This document shows positions 36,268 through 50,000 of a stretch of DNA of 64,000 bases, one piece after another (position 1 is the stretch's first letter; every line of letters begins with the position of its first letter). The notes beneath the pieces are model-generated. The model was given only the letters and a program-made list of their open reading frames with translations. It did not search any database and was not told the origin of the DNA. Both the position numbers and the translations under genes were made by a program. This DNA is from Opisthocomus hoazin (taxonomy: Eukaryota > Chordata > Aves > Opisthocomiformes > Opisthocomidae), in the NCBI RefSeq assembly GCF_030867145.1, contig NC_134436.1:6262001-6326000 (forward strand), in the 5' to 3' direction.

Positions 36268-39200
36268 GTCAATAGAATTGGATGGGGCTCGGCAGGCTTA
36301 GGGCCCCAGCAACTCATGGAAGGGATCTTGAGTAAGACTGCAGGACCCTTCTAGCAAAATCGCCTCCAGTTTAAAAACAAAACAAAACAAAAGACCGTTC
36401 CTAGTACCAGCATAAACCAAACACTAAGAAGAACTGGGCGCATCAATTCTGAGTGGCCTAATTATGTTCCCTTCTTTTACCATTTGCTGTCCAAGTACGC
36501 CGATTCCCACTCCTTGGCTGGACAAGCTCCCGGGGCAGCAGCAGCACATCTCCACCTGCACGGCCACCTCCAGAAGCAGCAGGCACTGTTAGGGGTCCCC
36601 TGCCGAGCATCCCACCGAGGGTCTCCATTTTTCTTGTTCTCACTTTGGACCCTCAACCACCTTTTTTCCTCTTTTTTTTTTTTTGATTCATTACCTTTTC
36701 TTATTCTTTGTTTTCTCCCGGGATCCTTTTCCTATAAAGGCTCTGCAGGTTTGGTTAGGGAGAGCTGGTACAGTGATGGAAGGGGAGAAGAAAGTTTCTG
36801 AAGAAAGTAAGCAGCAGAGCAAAAGTCATCCCCATACAACTGACCACGGGCCATGCACGCATGCAGTTAGAAGAGTCCAGTGGTCTCCATGGCACACTTA
36901 CATTATCTTAATTATACATTTAATATATTTGATCCATTTATTTGGTCCAAATTAGGCATGGCTTAAAATCCAACCCAACAGGCAGACACTGAAGACACGA
37001 TCCAACACAACACAGAATTGCTCCCAAAAGCATAAACATAGGTAAAAACCACCCAGTGAGTAGAGAGCAGGGGATTCCCTCCGCTGTCTGCAACAGGAAG
37101 GACAAGCCTGGTCCCTTCAGACACACCTCAAAGTCCTGCACCGCTTCTCCTGTGCCCAATCACGCACGCTCCGCTCTCCTCATTCAGATTACGAGAGCCA
37201 GGACTCAGACAAAGCAACCCTTAATAAATACCAGATCACAAAACCTCCAGACCTCACTCCACACAACCAGTCGCGCTTGCTGCTGCTTGCCAGGACCTAC
37301 TGCCCGTTCGACAAGGCCGGGGAATCCAGGCGCTCCATCGAACACTGCGCTCCAAACCACCCAATTCATTCGCAGCTTTTTCTACCACACTTCATCAGCA
37401 GGATCCAGTCTTCGGTTCGCCTTTGTGGAAACGGCAAGAGGAGTAAGGATCTCTCTCCTTGTTCCACAGGGAAAGAGGGCAGGAGAAGTTGGGCGAGTTT
37501 GGCTGCTCATCAGTAATGGCACATTGGAAGGAGACAGGACATAGCTTGAGGTATCTGGGTAAGATTTCTAGAGAAGGAAAGGACAGAGAGCATGTTCCAG
37601 CATGAACTTAGCCCCTGAGGGACTGTCTGGGTGGCAAGCAGCCCAGAACCACCACCCATCCTGGCCCTGTTTTCCATTACCTCAGCCCACACACACTCCC
37701 TTCCACCCTCCCTGCCAGCCGTGCTTGAGTTGCTGCTCTCCAAAAGCTGCAACAATTGCTGAGCACAGGCAAAACAACAGAGCCCCGTACTCATCACAGC
37801 GCTTGGGTCTGAGACACCTTTTTGGCAAGCTAGGTTGATTCAGAGGAGCAAAAAGAACCCCAAGACAGACCTAAGGTGGCCACCAGCACTCTTCTTGAAC
37901 ATCCCAAGGAGTGAGACACAGACCAAGACCTCCCGAAGCTGGAAAAGGGGGCTTTATTGCAAGATAGCATCCTTCTGTTATCACCTCCTCTGAAATCAGA
38001 TGCCCAGAAACACCAGAGACTTGGGAGACAAAACAGATCCCCACGGAGCAGCTGCAGCCAGCTCTGTGCAGCAGAAGACAGCACTGCCGCACGCCCTGTG
38101 TGCTCTCGCACCCCCGCTCAGCTGCGTGGCCTTCCCCTCGTCCTGCGCAGGGGAACACCACCAGCTACCTGCTCAGCGAGGAATGAAACACAGGAGGAAC
38201 CGAAGCATGGACAAAGCAAGGAGCAGAAGGGTCCTGCAGCAGGAAAGGCAGCAGCGGGGAAAAGGAAAGGTCAAGGGACAGCTGCCCGGAGAGGTGTCTT
38301 AGCACCCTGTAATGGGGTCACACACTTGACTTCGTACCGCCATGCTCTCAAATAAGCCATCCTCAAGGCCCAGGATCACACGACCCTCGCCATAGCTATC
38401 ACAACATTACAGCTTTGTTGCAATCATGCCATTATTACCATGGTAAAAAACAAGTTTCACCTCCGCAGAAAGTCAGGACCAGCACTTCAGTGACCCACAT
38501 CTGGTATTTGGGACCTTCTCTTCAGCAGCGATTTTTACATCTGAGCTTGAACTAAGGATTTCTTTGAACTCAGCCTTTGAGGCTCTGTTCAAAGCAGGGG
38601 CAGAGCCAGCAGCTGCGTGCGCACACTCGCGGGGAGAGGGCTGTGGAGCCCAGCCGCCCCACGCAGTCGTCGGGCAGCCAGTCCCGACGGGAGCAGGGTG
38701 CTGGGAGCCTGGAGGGACGGGGCTGCGGCCGCGCAGCCAGCAGCAAGGCAGCGAGCAGCCACGCTCCTCACACCTACAGCTGGAACGCGGCGAACTGGCA
38801 GAGAACGCAGCGAGCACGCTAACCGGGGCCAAGGAAGCTCCCATTTTCATGCTGTGATGCCTCACCATGAGGCAGCCTGGCAGAGGTTTGACGCCCATCG
38901 CACCTTGGCTACAGCACAGCAACACGTGTTCCTTCAGTGCGGCCCGGGCAGGCTCCATCTTCCCCCTGCAATCCCTGCGCCCCGCAGACCTGCTCTGGCC
39001 AGTGACCCACAGACAGACAACACCCTGGCTTTCCTTGGAAGTTTTAATGCTCCAAATATTTCATTTGCTGGGTAGTCTCTCACTGAAATTACTGTACAAT
39101 TTTCACTTTTTTCAGCCGAAATTGAGGGCAATTTTGCTTAAATACGCCTGTCTGTGCCATTAGCTCTGTTTCACCAGGAAAATTTGCTCTCACTTGTGCA

Positions 39201-40659
39201 TATGACATCATCTATTGACATAACCCCACTGAAACAGGCATTTCAAACCCCTGTAATGCTCTGCCATTTCACATGCTGCAATTACACTCAAGCTTAAATG
39301 AATTTCTGACACTAGACTTGCACTGTTTCGCTTCTGTACCATTTGCTTTGCTTTGTTTTTCCAAAAAGAAAAACTTGCTTCTGGATACAGACATCGGTTT
39401 CCATCATGCCCAGAATCTCAACTATAGAAACAAAGGTTTTTATAATAGCAAACCTCAAAAAATATTTCCAGTGACAATTTTACAAACTAAATTACACATT
39501 CTGGTTCTAGAGGAACTTGGAAAAAAGAACACCCAGTAAAAAAAAGAAACCCCACGCCCAACTAGCACAACCCAAAGGGTTTTACCATGTCTCGGGCAGG
39601 CAACCGCTGCAGGACCCCAACAGTGCAAGTCCTTCGAGGGGAAGAAACCTCAACCTGCTAAAGCCTGCTTTAAAGCCCTTCTGTTCTTGAGATTTTTCTG
39701 CTGTGAAAAACAGAAGTCAGTTGCATTAATTCTCACACATAGCAACGATTAAATCAGTTTAATAGCTGCCATACAACTGCCTAAATGTTTGAAGTATTCT
39801 CTTCATATCATTACTGCAGTTACCACGCATAGATAAGAGCATTCGAGCATTTGAAGCGATACAGCATTTAGACAAGAGCCTCCAGGAAGAGTTCAGTGCC
39901 CGGCATGCGTCCATGCTCTCCCTTCCCCTTCATTTGAAAGGGCCCTCATACCTTTCCATTTCTACTCTACGTGACCACCAAGAAGGGTCTAAAAATTGGT
40001 ATTCACTCAGCCTCTCAATATCACTGGAAGGCCGTAGCCAAAAAAGATCCAAGGAACTAGGACAGAGCCACCTGCCCCTCCGAGCTTTTGGGATTTGCTG
40101 GAGTTCAGCTCCTCCCCATCCCCAGGAATTTATCCACTGGCATTGATCTCCCCCGGTGAGCTCTCCAGGCACACCCTACGTTCAAGCTAATCCTCCACAA
40201 AACCCTCACAGGAGCCATTACGTGAGACAACCTCAGAGACTGCAGCCCCTCGGAGGAGCAGCACAGCCAGCAATTCCCAAATCAAGAGTATTACATTTTA
40301 CAAGTGGAGTCACAAGCCTTACCAACTCGGTTGTTAGAGAGAAACCGTAAACCAGAGCAACGAGCAGGTCAGAAACCCAGATGCAGGAAAGGCTGTTTTA
40401 GGCAATTATATAATTAGTGGTCACTTCCAGACAAGAATAAAGTCCCACTTACCACTTAAGCCTTCTCCCCAATCATCTGCTCAGTAGCTGCAAAGCTCAT
40501 GGAATTGGAGTAAAGTTGTTTTTAAAGTTGACAACATAAATGAGACTATCTGATGTGTATTTGCTAAAGAGAAGTAGCTGAAATACTTGAGCAGTAGTTC
40601 CTATGAGAACTTAAAATCCCTATTACCTTCCGGGTTCAGTGTGCAGACTACCCCCGACT
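36268..40659. other. intergenic DNA 3' of NPM1
   Basis: I see no supported gene here. Frames such as 37056-37544 (+) and 38473-38958 (-) have no recognisable domain. The region separates the NPM1 poly(A) site from the CR1 pieces. Confidence 0.6.
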
Positions 40660-40996
40660 CATAAAAAAGAAACGATAGTACTTTATTAAAATACTAAACT
40701 TTATTTTTCTTCCACGTACATTAAGTCTCCCCACCATTTCCATTTGTCTGACCACCACCACCACCGTGCCTTATCAAAACATTCCATACATACTTAAAAT
40801 GAAGCTGAGGGTGGAGTCCCATCTTTAAGAACTAAACAGGCATTTTGGACAACACATTCTTGGCAAGGTAATCTGGATGACATTTATCAGACATGGTAGA
40901 GAAAGCTCTTTCAGCATTTGTAAAAAGGACAGCCAAATAATGGTTACAGAAATAAGACTGCAGATTTTAATGAACTCTTTAAACTGTTTTCTTTTC
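40660..40996 (-). other. NPM1: NPM1 3' UTR
   Basis: The minus-strand sequence after the TAA at 40999-40997 runs about 330 nt to the poly(A) signals. The cleavage position (about 40660-40668) is inferred from signal spacing and a GT-rich stretch just beyond. Confidence 0.7.
40682..40705 (-). terminator. NPM1: NPM1 poly(A) signals (two AATAAA)
   Basis: Two AATAAA hexamers on the minus strand, at 40705-40700 and 40687-40682, lie about 300 nt after the NPM1 stop codon. The second would place cleavage near 40660-40668. Their tandem arrangement suggests a strong end-processing site. Confidence 0.75.
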
Positions 40997-41035
40997 TTAC
41001 AGAGTCTGTCTCCACTGCCAGAGAGCTTGAATGAC
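40997..41035 (-). CDS. NPM1: NPM1 terminal coding exon 11
   Basis: [12 protein letters not shown] then TAA (40999-40997). It carries Trp288 and Trp290, needed in mammals for nucleolar retention. Acceptor CTTCCAG. Confidence 0.96.
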   Translation of the reverse strand, partial: VIQALWQWRQTL

Positions 41036-44000
41036 CTGGAAGTGTACACAAAAAGTTAGAAATTGAAATCCATTTTTCTAATTATTTTCCGTTTACTATC
41101 TCCACTTACTCCACAAAATATTGACATGAAATTACAACAAAAAAACGTATTCCTTTCAGAGAAAATCCAGTCAAGAGCAAGACATTAGGGCCTTCCACTA
41201 GAAGACTTATTCACTGGAAGTCACAATAGTAAGAATTCAGTGAAGGTAAGCGAGAGGATGGGTGTGGACCCGCTAGGCAAATATTGGCTGAACTCTGCCT
41301 ACCCTGGCTAATGTCAGACCAACTCCAGTAGCTGAGGCTAACTCCTTTTAAACATTCTTTCAAGAACCTATCAATTTGTCTATCAGACAAGTTTACTCTG
41401 AACCACTGAAGGAAGCAGGAAAGCATAAGGAATTCTGTCACTGGAACAAAGCTTTAACTTGCAAGAATTTTGATAGGGATATCTGAGACGCATTTCAGCC
41501 CAGCGTACGTTAAGTAATAACCAATTCAGAAACTCACTTCCTGATACCACCTTTTGGCTCGCCCTCTTACAAGAGTTCAGTTGACTTTGGGAGAAAATGT
41601 ATCAAGCAAGTCATAATCTCAATCACAAAACAGTTCCCCCTCCCAGACACCCTCCCCAACAAAAGGCCGAACAGCAGACTGGCCTAGGTGGCCAAATGCA
41701 GCAGCACGGAAAACCACAGCTCATTTCCTTAGCCAATATGGTGCCAGAAGGAAAATTCTGTGGGTTTAGTAAGCAAGAGATAATTTACCAACCATATAAA
41801 AGCTGGAAAAATGTAATAAAATATTAGCTTTCCCATCTTAGCCAACTAAACCCTTAAAACCTTTTCCATTTATTTAATTTGAAGTATTGTTTGTGGTTTG
41901 TAACCCTTTGAAACAGTCCAAAGCTTGTAAAGATTAAGAAGTGGAAAAGAATCCCTAAGTCAGGTTATAAAAGTTTTTGGACTTTATCAAAGTTCCAATA
42001 AATGCAGTTACCTTTTGGTCCTCCGTCCTGAAGCAATTCTTAACATAGTTTGCAAATTTGGGTTCCAGCTTAGGAAGGGAAGAACCCTGTTTTGAAAAAA
42101 GCAAGCTTTAGTGTATGCAGGTCATCTAATGATTCCAATGAGTAACTTCAATCCTCTGCAATACACGTGGCATTTTACTGAACTCACCTCCTTCAAACAT
42201 CCCAAACCAATCTGCTTTTAAACCATTTCAAAAAGTTTGCTTCTCTGCAGTACCCAGGTATTTCTCACAGGAGCGGCTGCACCAGCATCTTTGCTCATGT
42301 TCAAAAACATAACAGCAAGCACTCACCACTTCCTAACTGATCTCTCACCTACCCTGTAAGGTTCACTCTAATACCTTAGTTCTAGGAATTTAAAGAACTG
42401 TTCCAGAGACGTTTGCCTGTATGTCTGAACTTGTCATTGTACATACTCAAATGTACTCAGCAGATTCAGTCACGCATGGATCTAGGTCTATCTTCGTGTC
42501 TCCTCCTACCTCCAGGCAAAACAGTGCGCTATAGAAAGAGACATCCACTGCTTTTTACAGGCCCCACGAGTAGTACTTCTTCCCATTCTTCAGGTACATC
42601 AGTTGAAACGTACCTAGCCAACTCTGACAGCACACTTCGCTGCTATTCAGCACATTGCAGAAAGATGGAAACAAACCTACACTAGGAGTACCTAAAACTG
42701 CAGTACTGCAGCCAAAAAGCTTGGATTCAGACAATGTCTTACCCCTGGATTTTGTCAAGCACTGGTGCTTTTCTATTAGCTTGTTGATATCTACTTACTA
42801 CATAATACAGCAGCAGTTCCACTCTAATAATTCAATAAAATAATAAACCTGATTTTTTTAAAGCTGCTAATTACTTGCTGGCTGCCAGCTAGAAGTGCTA
42901 TTGTATACAGCAACACACAAACCTTTTGCGCCTTGCTAAGGTATGCTATAGCATCATGTTGGAAAACACTGAATTCAGCTGCCTGCTATTCCTTCTACAT
43001 ATTTGTGCTTACAGAGCATTTCCCAGTAAAAAAAAATCTTCAGCAAGTATGTTCTAAAGCTACTTGCCAGTTATCTGGCCTACATGCTCCCCTTCATAGG
43101 GACATTGGTCTCCTGTGAGCAGCTCAGCCACTTCTGCTTACACTGCAGAAACCATATGAATCATGGCTCCTCTGAGTCATGCCCAAAGCCCACCCACTAG
43201 ATCCAAGAGGTTAATATGACCTGGCAGAATGATACCATCTGTCACCGTCAGGTTCACAATTCAGGGATACGCGCTTCGACCCTGATCACTGCCTGTCATT
43301 GCCCATTCTGCATCTACTCTATACTGAAACACTTTTGTAGTCTTTTGCATTCCTAGGACAAAACTGCCTCAAAACATCAAGAATCTAAGCAAAAGATAAT
43401 CTTAATTCTTCAGACGACCTTGATTGGCAGTGTAAGGGCAGTGTAAGGGGGAAAAAGTTTACTGTCTCAGACAAAGCTAAAACCCCCAGAATTCTTCATA
43501 ACACTGACACTAGTGTAGGCTTTAGCGAAAAATAACTCTGCAGTAAGAATCTGGCTCAGTCGCAAATGAGCATGTAATCTATAAGCACACTCCTGAGATA
43601 GTGAAGCAAAACCAGAACTCGTATAGTGTAGATGTCAGGTCCTCACTACCATCTATTCTGCAGTACAGGTGTGTACTGAACTGCACCCCTAGCTAGCACA
43701 CAGGTTTCCAAACTTGGCTAAGGAGGAAAGAATTGCTATTACCTGCTACACTTTCACCCGATCAGCCTGTAACTAAAATGCAGTTTTTTTTATATACTTA
43801 AATAGCAGCTAAGAAGAATACTCATATGTGTAACTGAAAGCACTAGTCAAAGCTGACAACAATCAGCAGACGAGTGATTGCCCTGTGACCTTCAAGAGAT
43901 GAAACATCCATTGAGGGGAGAGCTCAATTAACCCCAGATCTCTAGTTCAGAAAGCGAATGCTTTCAGGTCTTTACTGATTCATTAATGCTTATCACAAGC

Positions 44001-47000
44001 ACCTATCTCCCCCTTCTGGAAGTCATACAGCCTTACAAGCATCTGGATATCCAAGTTGGATACTGCTTGGAAACCAAGCTATTCCAAGCATGTGAAGAAC
44101 TCTGCTTTACTCTAGCTGCCTGAAATAAAATGTGTACACTAGTTAACACACCTTTGGAATCAGAATCACCCAAGGTTTGCTGCTTTGTTTTTTGTTCTTT
44201 TCTTGTGGGTTTTTTTTTCAGAGTTTTAACTGAGACAGTTCACTAAGAAATACTAATCACCACTATTGGAGGAATACAAAACCAAAGTAGATGTTTTCAT
44301 TTCTCATAAGTACAGAGGCTTCTTTTTGTCCCAACTGAGTTTTCTTCTCTCTGAGCTTCAATATCAGTATACTCTTGTAATAGCACAGCAATTGGTGACA
44401 TTTCTTAAAAACATCCCATTCTTCTGATATGTAGAAGTGTAAAAATAAGGCAAAGAAATGTGAAGTTTCTGAGAACTCACCTTATCTACAGACGCTTGCA
44501 TTTTTGCCTTAATCTCCTCTAACGACAGAGGGATTTTTGGTGTTTTCGGAGTTAGAGATTTATCCCTCTTGGAATCTGGAGTCTGAAAATTATTCATTTC
44601 ATTAGGATCATAGAATCATAGGTTGGAAAAGACCTCTAAGATCACCAAGTCCAACTTGCACATATATAAAGCTGCTTAATACACAAGATCAAGTTTTCTA
44701 AGGAAAAGAATGTTAAAACCTACTGTAGAATTCATACAGAATAAAAACTAGCTATCACATAGATACCTCAGATAGTTTTCTAAAAAAAAAAAAAATCACA
44801 GAAGTTAAATCTGTGCTTCCAACACACTCTTCAGACAAGGAAAAGAACAACATTTAAAGGCTGGAGTTACTACAGTTAGCATAACTAGCACCTAATGCTT
44901 CTGGGCAGATGCCTACACAGCTCTTTCTCCCAACAGAAACAAAACTGAAAATAGCCCAAACATTCAGCAACTTAAAGAGTTTACTCCACAACTGCAGCCA
45001 GAACAGGTCATGCTTTAAAAAGGCACACATCTGTGCTGCTTTTTAAATGCCATCCTTCCATCCCACACTACTTTCTGCACCAGTCTTCCCGGTGTGCATG
45101 TTCAGTAGATGCAGCAAGGAAGAGCTGCATGAGGAAGTCTGACAACCACAAAGCAACCGAACATGGTAACTTAGCTCTCAAACGGATCAGTTAAGTGACA
45201 CTCCCTTATCAGCTGCAGCCTCCTGTTATGCTACAGCAGCAACACAGCTGGCACTCATCCTCCCGTATTGTAAACCATGGGATCACCAATACTCACAAGC
45301 AACAGTATGTTTGATTTCAAATCCTGGCTGTTGTAGTTGTGTATTATCCCTTAAGAGTTTCACAGGAGAACACAAAGCAGCGAACAGTATCCCCAGCATG
45401 CTTCATACTAAGATTCAAAAACCTAACTTAATGGTTAGTACATTACTTAAAATTACTGTTAGGCAAGAAAACTAGCTTTCACACTGGGATAAACACTTAT
45501 TTTACTCATTTGTCTTCACTCACTTTTGATTTAGATGCTGGTGTGGACGGCTTAGAGTCTTTTCCATTTTGCTTTGCTTTCTGCATATTTTTTCCTGAAG
45601 CCTCACGGACAGGCTGAAAAGAAAGCATTTAAGTTGATTTGCCATGAAAAATTAGTAAATGTTAAGCTCACTAGCATAATACTCAAGACTTACCCACAAG
45701 CACATACTATTTAACCTCAAAAAAGCAGAGCATTCTTATTGCTTATACATGATCAACGTCCATTATTTAAGCAAAAAGCATGTGTGCTACACAAACTCAC
45801 AACAAAAAACTGCTAGTGCAGCACAATACATGACACAACCAAGACCAAGTTTTGTTATGATGCCATACAACTATGTGGGACCTCCACTACATTTTTCCTT
45901 ACAGATCATTTCCTTATATATTACCATGGAGACTTTTGGGGGCAGATATTGCATAAGACTAATTCTAGATGGCACTGCAATTCCAAGATCTGACCATGCT
46001 ATCCATTTTCTGTAACACAACCATTACCTCGTTTGGCATTTCATACAGAAATATCATCCGGGATCTGCAAGGGCAATGCCGTGTGTGTATTTAAGAACTG
46101 GATTCTTATATTCCTATATATATCAAGGGACCATTTCATTCAGCCACACTAGATTTGATTAGATGGCAGAAAATCTGCAGTTCAGATCATTTTTACTAGG
46201 CCTTAAAAGTATTATGTTTGTTTCTAAGCAGCAGATATGAACATGTAAATTCAAGCCAAAGTACACAAATTCAAAAAAATTACTACCTTCCACCTCTGCA
46301 GTTGCCAAGCTGTCTTACAGTTTATTTTACCACCAGATGGCACTCAAGGGCTGATGTAATTTCACATTCGAGCATCTGGCTGCCTGAAGTGAACCTTTTC
46401 CAATAGGCTCACACATTTAGATCCTTTTATTGAAGTTAGGTTGCTAAAAAGACCTTTTTCACAGCATGCAGGACTGACATGGCAAAGAACAACCCACATC
46501 TTTGAGCAGGGTTTTGTTTCATGCCCAACAGCCACACACACAAGTCATACCACCCCGACAACTGCACGTGTGCACACATGCTGTTAGGAACCCAGCTGCT
46601 CCTCTGCAGGGAAGCGAATGAAACATGGACTTGAAGCGCATTCACACTGAAGTGCTCTACTGTCCTGTTACAATTTCTTTATACATGCTAAGCTCAATGA
46701 AAATCATCTCGTTCACACATTCCAAACAGCTGTGCTTAAATGTATTGATTTAAGGGACTATCTGCCCAATTACTGCCATCTCTTGTATCTAGTCCATTAT
46801 AAAACAGAACACTGCACAAAAAGAGGACACTTCAGTGAGCTTCTGCATTACAATAAATGCAGAGTTCAAATCTGAATAGCTATCTCACTTGTGCAAAGAC
46901 AACTTCCCCCCTCGGCTTGCTCCTGCTTTAGAGGTCTTCATATGAATCCTCAAAGACAACTCAAAATCAGGACAGTTCATTAACACCTGTCTAAGTTAAG

Positions 47001-50000
47001 AGGTGTTAGCACTTGCCCCCCCTATCTGAATAAACTTAGCTGCAGATATTAAGGCCACCTGGTGTTATCACTCTCTTCCTTCCAAGTTCATTAAACCAGC
47101 TGTTTAATCCTTCATGGGTGAAGAGGGTCACAATGTGTATATACATGCCACTTACTTTCTTCATTGGTGTTTTCATTTCTTCCTCATCATCCTCTAAGTC
47201 ATCCTCATCACTACAATTAGAAAGTCAGTCACCATAACTCCAGATTCATATAGCTTTAATCACATTAGGAATTAGTCTTCCCCTCACCCCCAGTAAAATG
47301 TTTTATTCATCAAGGAAGCAAGTAATCTCCCCAAGTCTACCTTGTACCTTGTTTTAACACACAGCAAGGTGTTAGCCCAAATACTCTTACTACAGTGAAA
47401 GCCATTAAATGCGTTCCCTTCTGCTTTAACACTGAAGGCATGTATCTTAGGACTTCCACTACTACCAATCTAAAAGTTCATGAATTACTTCAAACTAGGT
47501 TTTATAACCCAGTATGATATTTGAGTAATACTAATTTAGATTGCATTGCGCAGATAAAACTGAGGTAGTTCTTTTTTTTGCAGCCAAGATAAAGTAGTAG
47601 CTGGCTCACTTAACACCCAGTTATGTCACACAATTTGTGTTCTGAAACAGTTAACCCTCTATTTTCAAAATACATTATCAAAACAAGAATACATACTCAT
47701 CATCCTCCTCCTCATCTTCATCATCCTCCTCATCATCTTCTGATAATTTTGCTTTTTTCTTAAAAAAGATCAAGTATGTGAAGTGTCAGTGTCATTTTTT
47801 CTTAATAAACAGCAACCTTGATTCAAGACAATTTCTGGCATAATTACGAGGCTATCTTAACAGCAATTTAGCTAAAAATCAATGTTACAGCTGCTACCTC
47901 AAAAGGTATTGATGAATTTACAGCACGCTCTGAGCATATGAACATCTTCTACACTACAGAGATTCCATCAGCATTTAAACTCTTGCAGTACGCTGATGTT
48001 TACTAGAATCTGCACAAGCTCAGTTACTGCAGTGGACAAAACTCGCACATAGAAGTAGCCTTCACATTAGGCCCTCCAGCAAAGCTCTGCAAACTACCTG
48101 TACTTAAGTACATTTCCGTAACTTAGTACTTGCCAAGACCCAAGCACAAAACAATCCTTCCCCACAGATGTCAACAGACCACATATTAAGTCACAGCAAG
48201 CCATCTAACTGCTTACTCCTAGAGGCAGCATTGATACCAAACAAAGATTTTGCAGACAAGCTGACTGGAAGTACATATACCTGTGGTGTTTTAGCTCCTC
48301 CTCCACTTGCTGGTCTCTTTGTCGAAGTGTTCACAATTTTTGTATCATCTTCCTCATCATCTGATTCTGGTTCTTCCTCTAATGCTGATAAAATGATGGC
48401 AATGCGTAAAAAAACCCACCTCATTTAAGAATAATTAAAACAAGATTGCTAGCAAGAAACAAACAGAAGAGCATCCCCCACAACTAAATAGGCAATGTCT
48501 TACTGAGGTGCTGAATTGATAGGAGGAGGCTTCTTATTACCAATCTAACCACTGAGATCAGAAACCTCTCCAGTTGACTGTATGCATATACTACTGCACT
48601 GAAATCCAAAACGGGTGAATAACCGTCCATGCACTGCCTGTAACATTCCTCACAGAAAAGCCACCACAGAAAGCCACACATTTAAAAACTTCTGAAGATC
48701 AGTTTCAAAGACAATTCTGCAAACAAGGAGGCTCGTCCTGGCTTGGTTTTTAGTGCAAACTCAACTATTTCATGGGCAGTCTTCTCAAACTCTCAACTGA
48801 CAAGCAGAAAGATCACAGCTTTCAGCTGTGAGACAGTAACACCAGCAACCTAACACTCATTTTTAAGGAGAGAAACTAGAACTCAGATTGCAAAGTTGAC
48901 AAACCCCCCTTTATCCATACAAAACAAAGAGGCAAGAAAAGGTATGCAAGCATTTCTCTGAACTCCTTTGTCCTACGGTTACCCCATGCCTCTGAGGACA
49001 GTGAAAGACTCAGCGGGTCAGTATTAAAGTGCTACCCCAGACATCAGATACATCACTCAGGTTCTGTTGGTGCTGACAGGTAGCAAGATCACAGATCAGT
49101 TCGCAGAGTAATACATACCTACAAGATGTTGACCACTGACGTAAACAGGCCCTGAACCACATTTCAACCTCAAGACCACTGGTGGTGTGATCTCAAAGCC
49201 ACCTAATGAAACCTAAGGAAAAAAGCATTGTTATTTATTCAAATATTAAAGGCCTAGTGTGCTTAACAGATAATGCATTCAAACGAAACCAAGGACACCA
49301 ACATCTGCAGACTCCAAGGCTAGTACAGTTACCCCCATTTACCATTTGACAGAATACTCCCGAAGTCTTTAGAATCAAATCAGGGTCAATACGCCAGAAC
49401 AGGGTTTACTACACTCATGCCTTACTGTAATTAAAGCACACTTTTCAAAAAGTCAGACCAATCCACATTTGTTTCTACTCATCTTGGCAGCAACACCAAT
49501 TCGAACATTCTTCATCACACCTGCCCACAGCATTGTGCACTTCCACTTGTACATCAGCAACACCAACTCAACTCATAATCCAAATGGCAGGAATGACAAG
49601 TAGGGTGCCCTTAAATCAAGAAAGGGTAGCAGTCATCTTAAGAGCTTGGGACCTGCAGAAAAACTAGATTTATCTCCTCATCCCAGGCTCAAAGAAAGCA
49701 ACACAGGCTATAGATGCATCTGCTTGCAAACGCACACGTTTGTATACATAGAGATGACATACATAATCTCTATCACTTCCTTTAAAAAAATGCATAATTT
49801 GCACAAAAGTCTATGATCTCCATACGACTGTAGTAAGTCTACTAGGCACAAAAAAATATATCCATATCTAGCTTTTATTTACTACACAGGCCATAACTGA
49901 CATTTGTCTGAACCCACTGACCACTGTGCAGTCTCACTAAAGTTCAACCGAAACCTCTTCCAGTCTTTCTCACCTGAGACCCAATTTATAGTAATTTTTT

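Noticed and set aside
49450..49516. Possible box C/D snoRNA in NPM1 intron 3 (GTGATGA ... GTCTGA on the minus strand)
   Set aside because: No terminal stem pairs the flanks, and no convincing internal boxes or guide sequence. I know of no snoRNA hosted at this position.
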